Shown in pieces: positions 26,672 through 35,160 of a DNA stretch of 42,059 nt. The position numbers and the translations under genes are program-made. Source of the stretch: Chthoniobacter flavus (GTDB lineage: Bacteria; Verrucomicrobiota; Verrucomicrobiia; Chthoniobacterales; Chthoniobacteraceae); the NCBI GenBank assembly GCA_945860355.1, contig CAMARB010000010.1, positions 1-42,059 of the forward strand. Reading direction: 5' to 3'. The notes below the pieces were generated by a model. The model ran no database searches. It saw only the letters and a program-made list of their open reading frames with translations, and was not told the origin of the DNA. Numbering within the stretch: the stretch's first letter is position 1; every line of letters begins with the position of its first letter.

Positions 26672-27331
26672 ATGCAAAGCCCTGCCCGCTCTCAATCCCG
26701 CCGCTCCGCCGCCCGCTCACCCCGCGAAGGATTCACCCTGGTCGAACTGCTCGTGGCCATGAGCATTCTCGGCGTTATCATCGGGCTATCGACCCAGCTC
26801 CTTAACGGCGTGGGCCGCGCGTCCCAGGTCCGGGGCGCGACGGACATCGCGGCCAGCGCCACAATGTCCGCGCGCGTCGAGGCGCTCGCCTCCGGATACG
26901 GCGCCCTGCTGATGATCGACAACGGCCCCGACCCGGAACGCAAGCTCCGGAGACTCCTGGTCTTGCGCTACACGGACACGCCGGTTCCAAATGACCCGTT
27001 GGCCAACACGGTCGAGGCCGGAAACCCGATTCTCCTCCCGCAGGGGGCTTTTCTTCATCCGGACGCCTCCTCGGGCCTCACTCTTTTCAGTCCCGCTTCT
27101 TGCCCGGCAGGGCAACCCACCGCGGCGAATGAGTTCTACTACGTCAAGCTGGGCGGCAACGGACAGCTGAGCCGCCCTACGGCGGTGCGCATGGTGTTCG
27201 GCCCCGGCGTCATGGACGGCGCAGGAAACCTCACCGTTCCGGACGCGATGAGGGCAGGCAGAAGAGGGTTCTGGCTGAGGATGAACGGGCGCCCCGTGTA
27301 TCTTCGCTCGGAGGAGGACGTCTCGTCATGA
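26672..27331 (+). CDS. Verru_Chthon cassette protein D (pseudopilin-like)
   Basis: A 219-residue protein with a type IV prepilin N-terminus: basic leader ending EG, cleavage site before FTLVELLVAMSILGVIIGLS, with Glu at +5 as required for methylation and assembly. The ATG is preceded by GAGG seven bases upstream, overlapping the end of gene A. The soluble part is beta-rich (LLVLRYTDTPVPNDP, FYYVKLGGNGQLSRPTAVRM). The assignment to letter D rests on position and N-terminal pattern. It shares a 4-base overlap (ATGA) with gene B. Confidence 0.82.
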   Translation: MQSPARSQSRRSAARSPREGFTLVELLVAMSILGVIIGLSTQLLNGVGRASQVRGATDIAASATMSARVEALASGYGALLMIDNGPDPERKLRRLLVLRYTDTPVPNDPLANTVEAGNPILLPQGAFLHPDASSGLTLFSPASCPAGQPTAANEFYYVKLGGNGQLSRPTAVRMVFGPGVMDGAGNLTVPDAMRAGRRGFWLRMNGRPVYLRSEEDVSS

Positions 27332-27879
27332 GACGTCGCTCTTTGTTGCGATGCCTTGCCAAGCGAGACGGGTTCTCCCTGGTGGAAGTTGTGCTCGCTC
27401 TTGCCATCGTGGCCATGTCTCTGCTCTCCGTGGTGGGGCTTTTCAGCCGACTCTGTCAATCCTCTGCCGACAACACGGACCGCAGGGAACACGCGGAGGC
27501 GCTCGACTCCCTGCGTGGTCACCTCAACGAATCCGTCGGCTTCACTCGAACCCTCGCAGCCATTCAGGCGGCCAGCCCGGATGCCCCGTGGTCTCTCTGG
27601 CACCTCACCTACCACGCGGATTCAGACGGGAACCCCGACCCCGCCGCGGGGCGCGTCGTCAGCGCATGGTTTGAGACGCCCCCCGAGAACATCTCCGACT
27701 ACGAGCGCGCCCGATCGGGCCGGTGGCTGCGGGTCCAGCTCTCGCAGGCCGTCCCCACCGCTCCCGGTCCGGACCCGGCGCTCCTGCTGCTCAAAGCCGA
27801 GATTCGATCCGCCCCTGGCTTGGGCAATTCCGCGCCCAACTCCAGCCTGCTCCTCACCACGCTCGCCGTCCGCCGATGA
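27328..27879 (+). CDS. Verru_Chthon cassette protein B (pseudopilin-like)
   Basis: A 183-residue prepilin-like protein, start ATG overlapping the stop of D. After a basic leader (MRRRSLLRCLAKRDG) the mature N-terminus would be FSLVEVVLALAIVAMSLLSV, Glu at +5, resembling GspI-type minor pseudopilins. The remainder contains WSLWHLTYHADSDGNPDP and LLLKAEIRSAPGLGN. It overlaps gene C by four bases, so the three small genes are translationally coupled. Confidence 0.82.
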   Translation: MRRRSLLRCLAKRDGFSLVEVVLALAIVAMSLLSVVGLFSRLCQSSADNTDRREHAEALDSLRGHLNESVGFTRTLAAIQAASPDAPWSLWHLTYHADSDGNPDPAAGRVVSAWFETPPENISDYERARSGRWLRVQLSQAVPTAPGPDPALLLLKAEIRSAPGLGNSAPNSSLLLTTLAVRR

Positions 27880-28715
27880 ACACCGTCCGCCTATCCCACC
27901 CCCGGGCGCGACCCGCACAGCGCGCATTCACCCTCATCGAGCTGCTCGCCGCCGCCTTCCTCTCCATCTTGCTGGTGACGCTTCTGCTCTCCGCCACACA
28001 GCGCATCTCCGCGCAGTCCCTTTTTGTTCACGGCAAAGTCACCCGCCAGAGCAACGGCGCTTTCGCCCTCGATCAAATCGTCCAAGACCTGGAAAGCATG
28101 GTCGCTCCCCACTTTCCCCGGGCGGAGGCCCTTCGCATCACGCCGGAACGTGTTGGTCAATCCGAACTCGCGTCCTCCTGGATGACGCTGCTGACGGCCG
28201 CCACCGACGAGGATTCATCCGTGCCCGAAAACCCCGCGGCCCCTGGAAACTTTCCCGGCACCACACGCGCCGTTTCGTTTCGGATCGCCCATAAAAACCC
28301 GGTGGACGGGGGTGACCTGAACCCAACCTATTGTCTCTACCGGGCGGTGGCCTCCGCCCGGGACACATTCGACCAGGCGATGATCAAAAGCGACGCGCAG
28401 CAGGAGTTCTGGCCGCTCGCCACGGTCCACCCCACCGACCCCGAGAATATCCTCGCAGAAAATGTCGTCGGGGTTTCCCTCCGGTTTCTCAAGCCGGACG
28501 GCGCCTGGACGTCGCCCGGAAGCGCGCTGCGGATTGGGCGGGACGGAACCACGGAGAATGGCGGGGAAGTGCCGGGGGGGGTGCTTAGGGCCGAGGTTTG
28601 CGTCACCACGCTTTCAGCGGAGGGCGCGACCCGTTTGGCTCAGGGATTCCCGCTGGCCGACGTGATCCGTGAGTTTGGGCAGACGACTGTCCGCCAAACC
28701 GCGTCATTCCGATAG
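27876..28715 (+). CDS. Verru_Chthon cassette protein C (pseudopilin-like)
   Basis: A 279-residue prepilin-like protein starting at the ATG that overlaps the stop of gene B; the longer open frame upstream is antisense-type noise. The cleavage region reads RPAQRAFTLIELLAAAFLSI then LLVTLLLSAT, with Ala rather than Gly before Phe and Glu at +5. The body (ALDQIVQDLESMVAPHF, RAVSFRIAHKNP, LRAEVCVTTLS) is like GspJ in layout: a helix, then two beta-rich halves. It ends the cassette; no terminator is visible. Confidence 0.82.
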   Translation: MNTVRLSHPRARPAQRAFTLIELLAAAFLSILLVTLLLSATQRISAQSLFVHGKVTRQSNGAFALDQIVQDLESMVAPHFPRAEALRITPERVGQSELASSWMTLLTAATDEDSSVPENPAAPGNFPGTTRAVSFRIAHKNPVDGGDLNPTYCLYRAVASARDTFDQAMIKSDAQQEFWPLATVHPTDPENILAENVVGVSLRFLKPDGAWTSPGSALRIGRDGTTENGGEVPGGVLRAEVCVTTLSAEGATRLAQGFPLADVIREFGQTTVRQTASFR

Positions 28716-28891
28716 TCGACTCCATCTTCAGCAAGCCCGCCGCGCCGCCAATTACGGCACTTTGGTGCGGAGAAATAGTCGTTCACGGACTAGGAGCCCA
28801 GTGCGGGCGGGGTTTGAAAGACTGGAACTTCCAAACTCAGGCTCTTGCGAAGGCCGCCTTTGACAGGGCTCGTGAGAAGGACCAACGCTGC
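28716..28891. other. Spacer between cassette gene C and the FGE-domain remnant
   Basis: No gene, terminator or clear repeat is visible. A TGGAACTTC word at 28823-28831 also occurs in the intergenic regions at 21.5 and 40.3 kb. Confidence 0.4.
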
Positions 28892-29239
28892 TTACGGTCC
28901 GCCGCGTACCAAACGGAAGCCGATGTTCGGGCTGTTGCGGCCGGGAACGCTCGAGTTGCGGTAAGCGGTGCGGGCATCTTTGGCTTCCTTGCCGCAGTCG
29001 CCGGATCGCAAGACCCGCGAATACCGGACACGCCAGTCCACTCGGAAATCCGCGCAGTATTGCCCCCGGGGATTCGTTCCCCCGACGTAAGCCCCATCAA
29101 ACCCATGCCTTCTGATCACCTCCACCGCTTGAAACTTAGCAAAGCGCCTCAAAACTCCCCAACTCGGCAGCGCGGGCAAGTCGGGCGGCGGGAGCCGTTC
29201 ATCCACGGCCGCCCGGCTCAGTGGACGGACTCGGTCCAA
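28892..29239 (-). pseudogene. Remnant of a formylglycine-generating-enzyme (SUMF1) domain
   Basis: The minus-strand frame of 115 codons ends RVLRSGDCGKEAKDARTAYR, then NSSVPGRNSPNIGFRLVRGG. This is the C-terminal signature of FGE-sulfatase/SUMF1 domains, normally RVLRGGSW...RSAYRN...NIGFRLVR. The Gly-Gly-Ser-Trp core is replaced by SGDCGK, and everything upstream of about residue 45 lacks FGE homology. I infer a decayed gene end rather than a functional enzyme. The sulfatase at 40.6 kb needs an FGE, which must then be elsewhere. Confidence 0.6.
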
Positions 29240-29261
29240 TCCGCCCCGAAGCTGAGCGTCC

Positions 29262-29302
29262 AGGAAAACAACGCCCCGCGCGGCAGGCGTTTTGCCCGCC
29301 GC
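29262..29302 (-). terminator. Possible terminator of the sbcDC operon
   Basis: Read on the minus strand, a GCGGC/GCCGC stem with one mismatch and a short inner GGC/GCC pairing (29280-29302) lies 28 bases after the sbcC stop, followed by GCGGGGCGTTGTTTTCC. The T-rich part is weak and distant. Confidence 0.3.
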
Positions 29303-29330
29303 ATCCCGGACTCCGCTCGGATGCCTCGCG

Positions 29331-32300
29331 TCAGGCCTTGATCTCCAGGGTGCTGCGGCCGCCGTCGCGCTTCTGAATCCGGATCTGCGTGCTGATCCGC
29401 TCCTTCATGGCGTCCACGTGTGAGATGACGCCGATAGTCTTCCCTCGGGTCTGCAGCCCCTCCAGCGCCGCCATGGCGGTTTCAAGAGTGTCCGGGTCCA
29501 GCGACCCGAATCCTTCGTCGATAAAGAGCGACTCGATGGCGGTCCGTCCGCTGGCCAGCTCCGAGAGGCCCAACGCCAGGGCCAGGCTCGCCAGAAAACT
29601 CTCGCCGCCGGAGAGGCTGCGCATGGGCCGCGTCGCGTCCGCCTGATAACGGTCGAGGATCTCCAGCTCCAAATCATCCAGCGCGGTGTTGGAACGGCGC
29701 ATGGCATAACGCGGGGTGAGCTGCGCAAGATGACGGTTCGCCACGGCCACGAGACGCTCCAGGGTGAGCCCCTGGGCAAACCGGGCAAAAACCGCGCCGC
29801 TGGCCGAACCGATCAGAGCGGACAACCGGCTCCAACGCCCGGACTCCCCTTCAGCCGCCTCGATCTGGGCCAGAATCCCCGCCTGATCCCGCCGGCGTTG
29901 GTCATCCTCCAGCAGTTGCCCCTGCAACGCCCCCCGGTTCTGATCGAGGGTCTCACGTTCACTCTCCAGAACGCTCTGCCGACTCAGGAGCGCGTCGAGC
30001 TGCAACGCGTCGTCACCGGCCGTGCCCGGCAACTTCAGCCGGGCCTCCGTGTTGGCCGTGCGCCTTCCAAGAAGTGCTTGTTCCCCGGCATCCAGCTCTT
30101 TGCGCAAAACGCGGGCGCTTTCCGCGGCTTCCGCGCTGAGGACCGCCGATCGCAGCCCATCTAGGTCGGCGAACCCGGCAGCTTGCGCGTCCCGGTTCAA
30201 TGCAGCCGTGTCCTCGGCGAGCCTCGCGCCGCGCTCCTTGATCCCGGCCACAAGGGCGTCGATCGAATCCGTGCAAGCCTTCTCCTCCTGCGCGGCTTTT
30301 GCCAGGGACGTCGCCGCTTTTTCGCTCCCCTCGCGGGCGGCCTTGATCGACGAGCCCACCCGTGCCCGGTCCGCCTCCACGGAACGAACGCCGAACTTGG
30401 CTTGCCTCGCCCCGATCAATTCCCGGAGCGCCTGCTGATCCCGCCCCTCCTCGGCACGGAGCGTCGCAACCCGTTCCGACTCGCTGTGGATCTGCTTTTC
30501 CACCTCGGCGATTCCGGCGCCCAACGCCTCCGTCGCGCGTAGGTTGACCGCGCGCTCTTCTTTTTTCGCCGAAAAATCCGCGGCCCGCTGCTTCAACCGC
30601 ACGAGCGCCATTTGTGCTACCGCCACATCGGCTCCATCGGAAACGACCCCGGGAAAAGCCCCCGCGCCTTGCAGGAACGCCGACCGAGCATGGCCCGCCC
30701 CCGCCTCGGCGACCGTCAGTCGCTCCCCTTCTTTTGCCAGGTTTTCCTGACGTTGCTTCAACAGGCTTCCAAGCTTGTCGTGTTCGGCGCTCTGTTCGTT
30801 GAGAAATCCCCGCGCCTTGTCCACCTCCTGACCGGCGGCACGCAGCCTCGCGTCCAGCCCGCGCAGTTCGTCCACCCGTTGCCGGATCGCCGAACAACTT
30901 TGGGTCTCGGCGACAACCCAGGCCTCAAGTTGCTCCGTCTGGCACGGGGCGAACGCAACGCCCAGAGGGCCAGACTTCAGCGCCCACTGCGTCTGCCCGT
31001 CTTCGAGCGCCTTGGCCGTCGCGCGCGCGTCCTCACCGGCCCGCTCTTTGCGGGCGGCCGCAGCGGCGCGCAGCTCCCCGACTCGGGCGACTTCCTTCCG
31101 GAGTCGTTCGAGCTCCTGTTCGGCCCTGTGAAGTTCCCCCTGCGCTGTCTCCCAGTCTGCGGCGTGCGTGCCGCCGGGGGACGCGAAGGGATGCGCCAGC
31201 GCACCGCACAACGGGCAAGGCTGGCCGTCCACCAAAGCGGGCCGGTGCGCCTCCAGGGCTTGAACACGCTGGAGCAGTTCGAGGGTTTTTCTGTGGGCGC
31301 CCGCCGCGCCGGAAACCGTCTCCGCACTGCGCTGGTGGCCTTCCAGCTCCACCCGACAAGCCTCTTCCTGGGCTGCGTGTGTCGCCATTGCCTTCTCATG
31401 CTCCGAGAGCCGTGCGGCGCCCGCCGTCATCTCGGTGCCCAAGGCTTGAAGCGCGTGCGCCTTCCTGAGCCGCTCCTCCGCATCCTCCCGGTCCTGCTCC
31501 CATTGGACCAGAGTCCGCCCGGCGGCGAGCGGCTCCATGGCGCCGCGCAGCTCGGCCGCCGCCGCCTCCTTCTTCTCCCATTCGGCCTTTGCCCGGGCGG
31601 CCGCAGCCTGCGCGAGGTCCACCTGCCGCCCCCCCTCCCGGAGCGATTGCGCCAAACCGGCCAGTTCCTTCTGAATCCCGGCGCACCGGGTGCTGTGCTC
31701 CCGCCATTGATCCAAAAGGCTCTGGAGATTGGGCAGCCCGTCCGCAATCAACGCGTCGTGGGCGCGCTCCGCCAGCCAACGTTCCAGCTCCGCAAAAGCC
31801 GCCTGATGCCGGCCCAGAACCTCCTGCTTTTCCGCCCGATCCGCTCGCAGCCTGCCCAGCGCCGTCTCGCTCCGCTCCCGCTCCTCGGTCCGCCGCGCGA
31901 CCCCTCCCTGTTGGACGGCAATCTCGCCATCCATTTTGGCAACCTCGGCCCAGACCGGACTCAAGTTTTCCTCCTCAGCCTCAGCCCGTTTGAGAGTCAG
32001 CTGGGCATCCTCGGCCTCGGTCTTGAGCCGCCCGGTCTCCCGGACCAAACCGGGCAGCGCCTCGCGAAGGCGGCCGAGTTTCGCTTCGTCCTGGGAGAGA
32101 AGCCCCGCGAGAAATCCGAGCCCCGAAATCCGGGCGGCAAAAGGAACGGTCTTCTCGTGCAGCTCCAGCGCGCCGAGTCGCGGCGCATTGACCGTCCTCG
32201 CCTGGGTCAGCCGCGCGGCTTCGCCCTCGATTCTCCCGGTTTCCTCCGCGCACACGAGAAAGGCGCGGGCATGGCCGCCCCGTTCGCCGCACACCTTCCA

Positions 32301-33011
32301 CTCGGCTTTGACGTCCGCCAGGCGGGCCGCGACCGCGGCGAGTTGCTTCTCGCGCTCCGTCCGCTCCTCCGGGGTAAACACCGGCACGGCGGCATGCCGC
32401 TGGCGCAACGCCTCGCTGCTTTTTTTGGCGGCGTCCGCCTGCTCGTAGGCGGCCACCGAGATGTCCGAGTAAATCCGGGTCCCGGTGATCTGCTCCAGGA
32501 GCTCCATCCGCTCGTTGGGTTTGGCCTTGAGGAAGGCGGCAAAATCCCCCTGCGCAAGCATCACCGAGCGCAGGAAACGCTCGTAATTGAGCTGGGTGAG
32601 CTCCTCCACCTTGCGGTTAGACTCGTCGATCCTCTGGGTGAGCGTTTCCTCGGACGGGAGCGCGATCACTCGCCGCTCGGCGCTCTGGAGATTGCCTGCG
32701 GGCTGATTCCGCGCCCGTTTCAACTGCCACACGCTGCGGTAGATGCCGCTCGCGCAGCTGAACTCCACCTCCGCCGAGCAAAACCCTGTGTGCCGACTCA
32801 TCATCTGGGCCGGGCTCGGCTCGGTCCCGTACCGGGCCGCCCGTCCGTACAAAGCCAGCGTGATGGCGTCGAGCAGCGTGGTTTTGCCCGCGCCCGTCGG
32901 CCCGGTGATCGCGAACAGCCCAGACTCCGAGAGCGGCGGCTCGGTGAAATCGACGCTCCAAGCGTCCCTCAGCGAGTTCAGGTTCGTGAAACGCAGCCGC
33001 AAAATCTTCAT
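29331..33011 (-). CDS. sbcC: Exonuclease subunit SbcC (Rad50-like ATPase)
   Basis: SbcC and SbcD form the bacterial Mre11-Rad50-type nuclease that opens hairpins and blocked DNA ends. The start is the ATG at 33009-33011, overlapping the sbcD stop; an 81-codon extension upstream is sbcD in another frame. The 1,226-residue protein has Walker A GPTGAGKTT (37-45), a Q-loop region, long coiled coils on both sides of a zinc hook CPLC (599-602), the ABC signature LSGGES (about 1132) and Walker B ESLFIDEGFGSLD. The length is somewhat greater than E. coli SbcC (1,048) because of longer coils. All ATPase motifs are intact. Confidence 0.96.
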   Translation of the reverse strand: MKILRLRFTNLNSLRDAWSVDFTEPPLSESGLFAITGPTGAGKTTLLDAITLALYGRAARYGTEPSPAQMMSRHTGFCSAEVEFSCASGIYRSVWQLKRARNQPAGNLQSAERRVIALPSEETLTQRIDESNRKVEELTQLNYERFLRSVMLAQGDFAAFLKAKPNERMELLEQITGTRIYSDISVAAYEQADAAKKSSEALRQRHAAVPVFTPEERTEREKQLAAVAARLADVKAEWKVCGERGGHARAFLVCAEETGRIEGEAARLTQARTVNAPRLGALELHEKTVPFAARISGLGFLAGLLSQDEAKLGRLREALPGLVRETGRLKTEAEDAQLTLKRAEAEEENLSPVWAEVAKMDGEIAVQQGGVARRTEERERSETALGRLRADRAEKQEVLGRHQAAFAELERWLAERAHDALIADGLPNLQSLLDQWREHSTRCAGIQKELAGLAQSLREGGRQVDLAQAAAARAKAEWEKKEAAAAELRGAMEPLAAGRTLVQWEQDREDAEERLRKAHALQALGTEMTAGAARLSEHEKAMATHAAQEEACRVELEGHQRSAETVSGAAGAHRKTLELLQRVQALEAHRPALVDGQPCPLCGALAHPFASPGGTHAADWETAQGELHRAEQELERLRKEVARVGELRAAAAARKERAGEDARATAKALEDGQTQWALKSGPLGVAFAPCQTEQLEAWVVAETQSCSAIRQRVDELRGLDARLRAAGQEVDKARGFLNEQSAEHDKLGSLLKQRQENLAKEGERLTVAEAGAGHARSAFLQGAGAFPGVVSDGADVAVAQMALVRLKQRAADFSAKKEERAVNLRATEALGAGIAEVEKQIHSESERVATLRAEEGRDQQALRELIGARQAKFGVRSVEADRARVGSSIKAAREGSEKAATSLAKAAQEEKACTDSIDALVAGIKERGARLAEDTAALNRDAQAAGFADLDGLRSAVLSAEAAESARVLRKELDAGEQALLGRRTANTEARLKLPGTAGDDALQLDALLSRQSVLESERETLDQNRGALQGQLLEDDQRRRDQAGILAQIEAAEGESGRWSRLSALIGSASGAVFARFAQGLTLERLVAVANRHLAQLTPRYAMRRSNTALDDLELEILDRYQADATRPMRSLSGGESFLASLALALGLSELASGRTAIESLFIDEGFGSLDPDTLETAMAALEGLQTRGKTIGVISHVDAMKERISTQIRIQKRDGGRSTLEIKA

Positions 33012-34234
33012 CGTGCCTCCTCCCGCGGGGTTCCGCAGGCTTGGTCCTGCATCCGTGTGAGCAGCTCGCCAAACGTGGCCGTCAACGCCTTTGCCTCCTC
33101 CGAGGCGGGATCGAGTCCTTCGCGGCGGAGCCGTTCCGCAAAAACCTCCTCGGGTTTCAGCTCGGCCAATGTCCGGCCGCTGAAAACGTCCTCCCCGCCC
33201 CGCTCGGTATCGGCGGACCGGGTCGCGAGCACCTTGAGAAGGATCGCCGGACACGCGCCGAACGCGCCGCGGACCCGGCTGTCGAGATCGGGATGCTGCG
33301 CGCCGTCCTCAACCGTAATCTCCAGCCAGGGCGCGAGTTCGCCCGGCACGGAGGAAATCCCGGCCAGCTGCCCGGCGAGTTCCTCCAGGCGGCAGCGCAG
33401 GCGCAGCATCCGCCGGGAACAAGGCACCCGGATCGGGCGAACCGCGACCTGGTCGGGTGCATCGGCGCGGACCAGGAGCACCTGTTTGGGAGCGTCGGCT
33501 TCATCGAAACCCATCGCAATCGGCGAACCCGAATACCGGACCCGCTCGTTGCCGCCCACGCTCTGAGGCCGGTGGATGTGCCCCAATGCGACGTAATCAA
33601 ACCCCGCGAAACAATCGGCGCCCACGGCACCCAGGTTGCCGATCTGAATGGAACGCTCGCTTTCACTGCTGAGCGCGCCCACAGCCGTCAGATGCCCGGT
33701 CGCCACAATCAGCCTGCCCGGCGCGACGGCGGCGGCGTGCTCCAGGATCCCCCGGTAATGCTGGCCGATGCCCTCCCGCATCTGCGCCGCCACCTCCTCG
33801 GATGTCTGGCCCGGGGAAGCGCGGCGCACGTCGCGCTCCCGCAGATACGGCACCGCGCAGACCACGGCGTCGCCGAGATCCAAAATCGCCTCCCGAGGAT
33901 CCTCCGGCGCGGACCCGACCACGCGGATTTTGAGCGCCCGGAGCAGGTCCCGGGGCGCGTTGAGAGTCAAAGCGGAGTCGTGGTTGCCGCCGACCACGAG
34001 CACCTGGGTGGGGGTGCGGGAGACGCCGGCGAGAAACTCGTAGTATTGGGCGAGCGCCTGCTGGGGCGGGTTGGCGCTGTCGAAAACGTCCCCGGCGACG
34101 ATGAGGAGGTCGGGCCGGAGCTCCGCGATTTGTTCAAGCAACCAGGAGAGAAAACGGGCGTGTTCCGCGGACCGGTCCTGGTCGATGAGGCGCGCCCCGA
34201 GGTGCCAGTCGGCGGTGTGCAGAATCAGCGCCAT
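33008..34234 (-). CDS. sbcD: Exonuclease subunit SbcD (Mre11-like nuclease)
   Basis: The Mn-dependent nuclease subunit of SbcCD. The start is the ATG at 34232-34234 (MALILHTADWHLGARLIDQD), giving 408 residues; a 50-codon upstream extension is not family-like. Phosphoesterase motifs are ADWHLG (8-13), AGDVFD, GGNHDS, and later GHLTA and GHIHRPQ. It overlaps sbcC by four bases (ATGA), the usual coupled arrangement. The 168 bases between it and the four-helix gene upstream show no clear promoter. Confidence 0.96.
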   Translation of the reverse strand: MALILHTADWHLGARLIDQDRSAEHARFLSWLLEQIAELRPDLLIVAGDVFDSANPPQQALAQYYEFLAGVSRTPTQVLVVGGNHDSALTLNAPRDLLRALKIRVVGSAPEDPREAILDLGDAVVCAVPYLRERDVRRASPGQTSEEVAAQMREGIGQHYRGILEHAAAVAPGRLIVATGHLTAVGALSSESERSIQIGNLGAVGADCFAGFDYVALGHIHRPQSVGGNERVRYSGSPIAMGFDEADAPKQVLLVRADAPDQVAVRPIRVPCSRRMLRLRCRLEELAGQLAGISSVPGELAPWLEITVEDGAQHPDLDSRVRGAFGACPAILLKVLATRSADTERGGEDVFSGRTLAELKPEEVFAERLRREGLDPASEEAKALTATFGELLTRMQDQACGTPREEAR

Positions 34235-34402
34235 GAAGCGGGAGTCGCCGGGGAGCGCCTGGGGTGGGGGCCGTCGTGGAGGTTCATGCGCTGGTCGGCG
34301 GTGGGATAAAGCTGGCCAGCATGTAGCCGGGTTGGGCGGGGGGATCAACCAGGGAAGACCGGAAGACAGCGCACGCAGGGGCACAAATGGGAGGAATGGG
34401 AC

Positions 34403-35044
34403 TTATGGACCGGGCGGGTTTGGGCGACGGTGCCGGAGGCGGGCCTGGAACATCCGCTCGCGCAGGCCGCCTTGCGCCAGAAAGTCGCGTTCCAGCCTGC
34501 GCAGTTGCTGGTCGATGAGGTAGTTGGCCTGGTGGATGAGGCAGATGGCAATGTTGGCCACCACTTCGGACGGGCGGGTCTCCACAAACTCGCGGTAAAG
34601 CTCGTAGGTCTGCGGGAGTTTGCGGCCCAGCCGTCGGACATAGAGGGCTTCCCTGGAGTCCTTGGCCCACTCGCGGTGTTCCCGCACGCGGAGGTAGTCC
34701 CGGTAGTCGTCGAGCACCTCCTCCAGACTGGCTCGGGCCACGCTGGTGAGCTTGATCTCGGTTTCCTTGGAGGCGAGCCCGGCTTTGCTGCCTTCGAGCA
34801 CGTTCTTTTTGCCGGACCGCGCGGCCTGGATCATCTGGTCGATAGTGCGATCGCCCCGGGCGAGAAACTTGTGCGCGAAGCGGAACGTAATGTCGTAAAC
34901 CACCTCGGCTTTGTGAAAGGAGTGCAGCGTCTGGTAATCGCCGCGAGGGGGGATGATCGGATGTGAATCGCGGTCCGGACACGGCTCATGCGACAGGCGA
35001 TCCCCCGACTTCCCCTTATTCGTATTCTTCCCATCGTTTTTCAT
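34403..35044 (-). CDS. Four-helix bundle protein with suffix domain
   Basis: The 213-residue product starts at the ATG at 35042-35044. Residues 45-160 form the S23-like four-helix bundle (YDITFRFAHKFLARGDRTID then QMIQAARSGKKNVLEGSKAG, LDDYRDYLRVREH). A C-terminal part of about 60 residues (RPSEVVANIAICLIHQANYL then IDQQLRRLERDFL) matches the four-helix 'suffix' extension. Such proteins are common in environmental bacteria, often near 23S rRNA inserts, and are related in fold to the Avd accessory protein of diversity-generating retroelements; no reverse transcriptase is in this window. Role unknown. The first 40 residues are polar and low in complexity. Confidence 0.85.
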   Translation of the reverse strand: MKNDGKNTNKGKSGDRLSHEPCPDRDSHPIIPPRGDYQTLHSFHKAEVVYDITFRFAHKFLARGDRTIDQMIQAARSGKKNVLEGSKAGLASKETEIKLTSVARASLEEVLDDYRDYLRVREHREWAKDSREALYVRRLGRKLPQTYELYREFVETRPSEVVANIAICLIHQANYLIDQQLRRLERDFLAQGGLRERMFQARLRHRRPNPPGP

Positions 35045-35085
35045 CGGATTTTGCGGCTCCTCTCCCGCAAAGATCGAACGTCGCG

Positions 35086-35135
35086 GGGGCGATGCCCCTG
35101 GCCTTTGCAAAATAGGCCCCGCGCTTGAAGCGGGG
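35086..35135. repeat. Cluster of three short hairpins upstream of the HEXXH gene
   Basis: Three perfect stems lie within 50 bases: GGGGC-GAT-GCCCC (35086-35098), GGCCT with a nine-base loop (35099-35117), and CCCCGC-GCTTGAA-GCGGGG (35117-35135). They fill the space between the divergent four-helix and HEXXH genes and could be a repeat element or a transcript-end structure. Confidence 0.45.
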
Positions 35136-35160
35136 ACGTGCTCCCGCCTACAACCGCCGG

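Noticed and set aside
30612-33566. 984-codon plus-strand frame antisense to sbcC
   Set aside because: SbcC has Walker A, zinc hook, signature and Walker B motifs; the antisense frame has none.
33041-34309. 422-codon plus-strand frame antisense to sbcD
   Set aside because: SbcD phosphoesterase motifs are on the minus strand.
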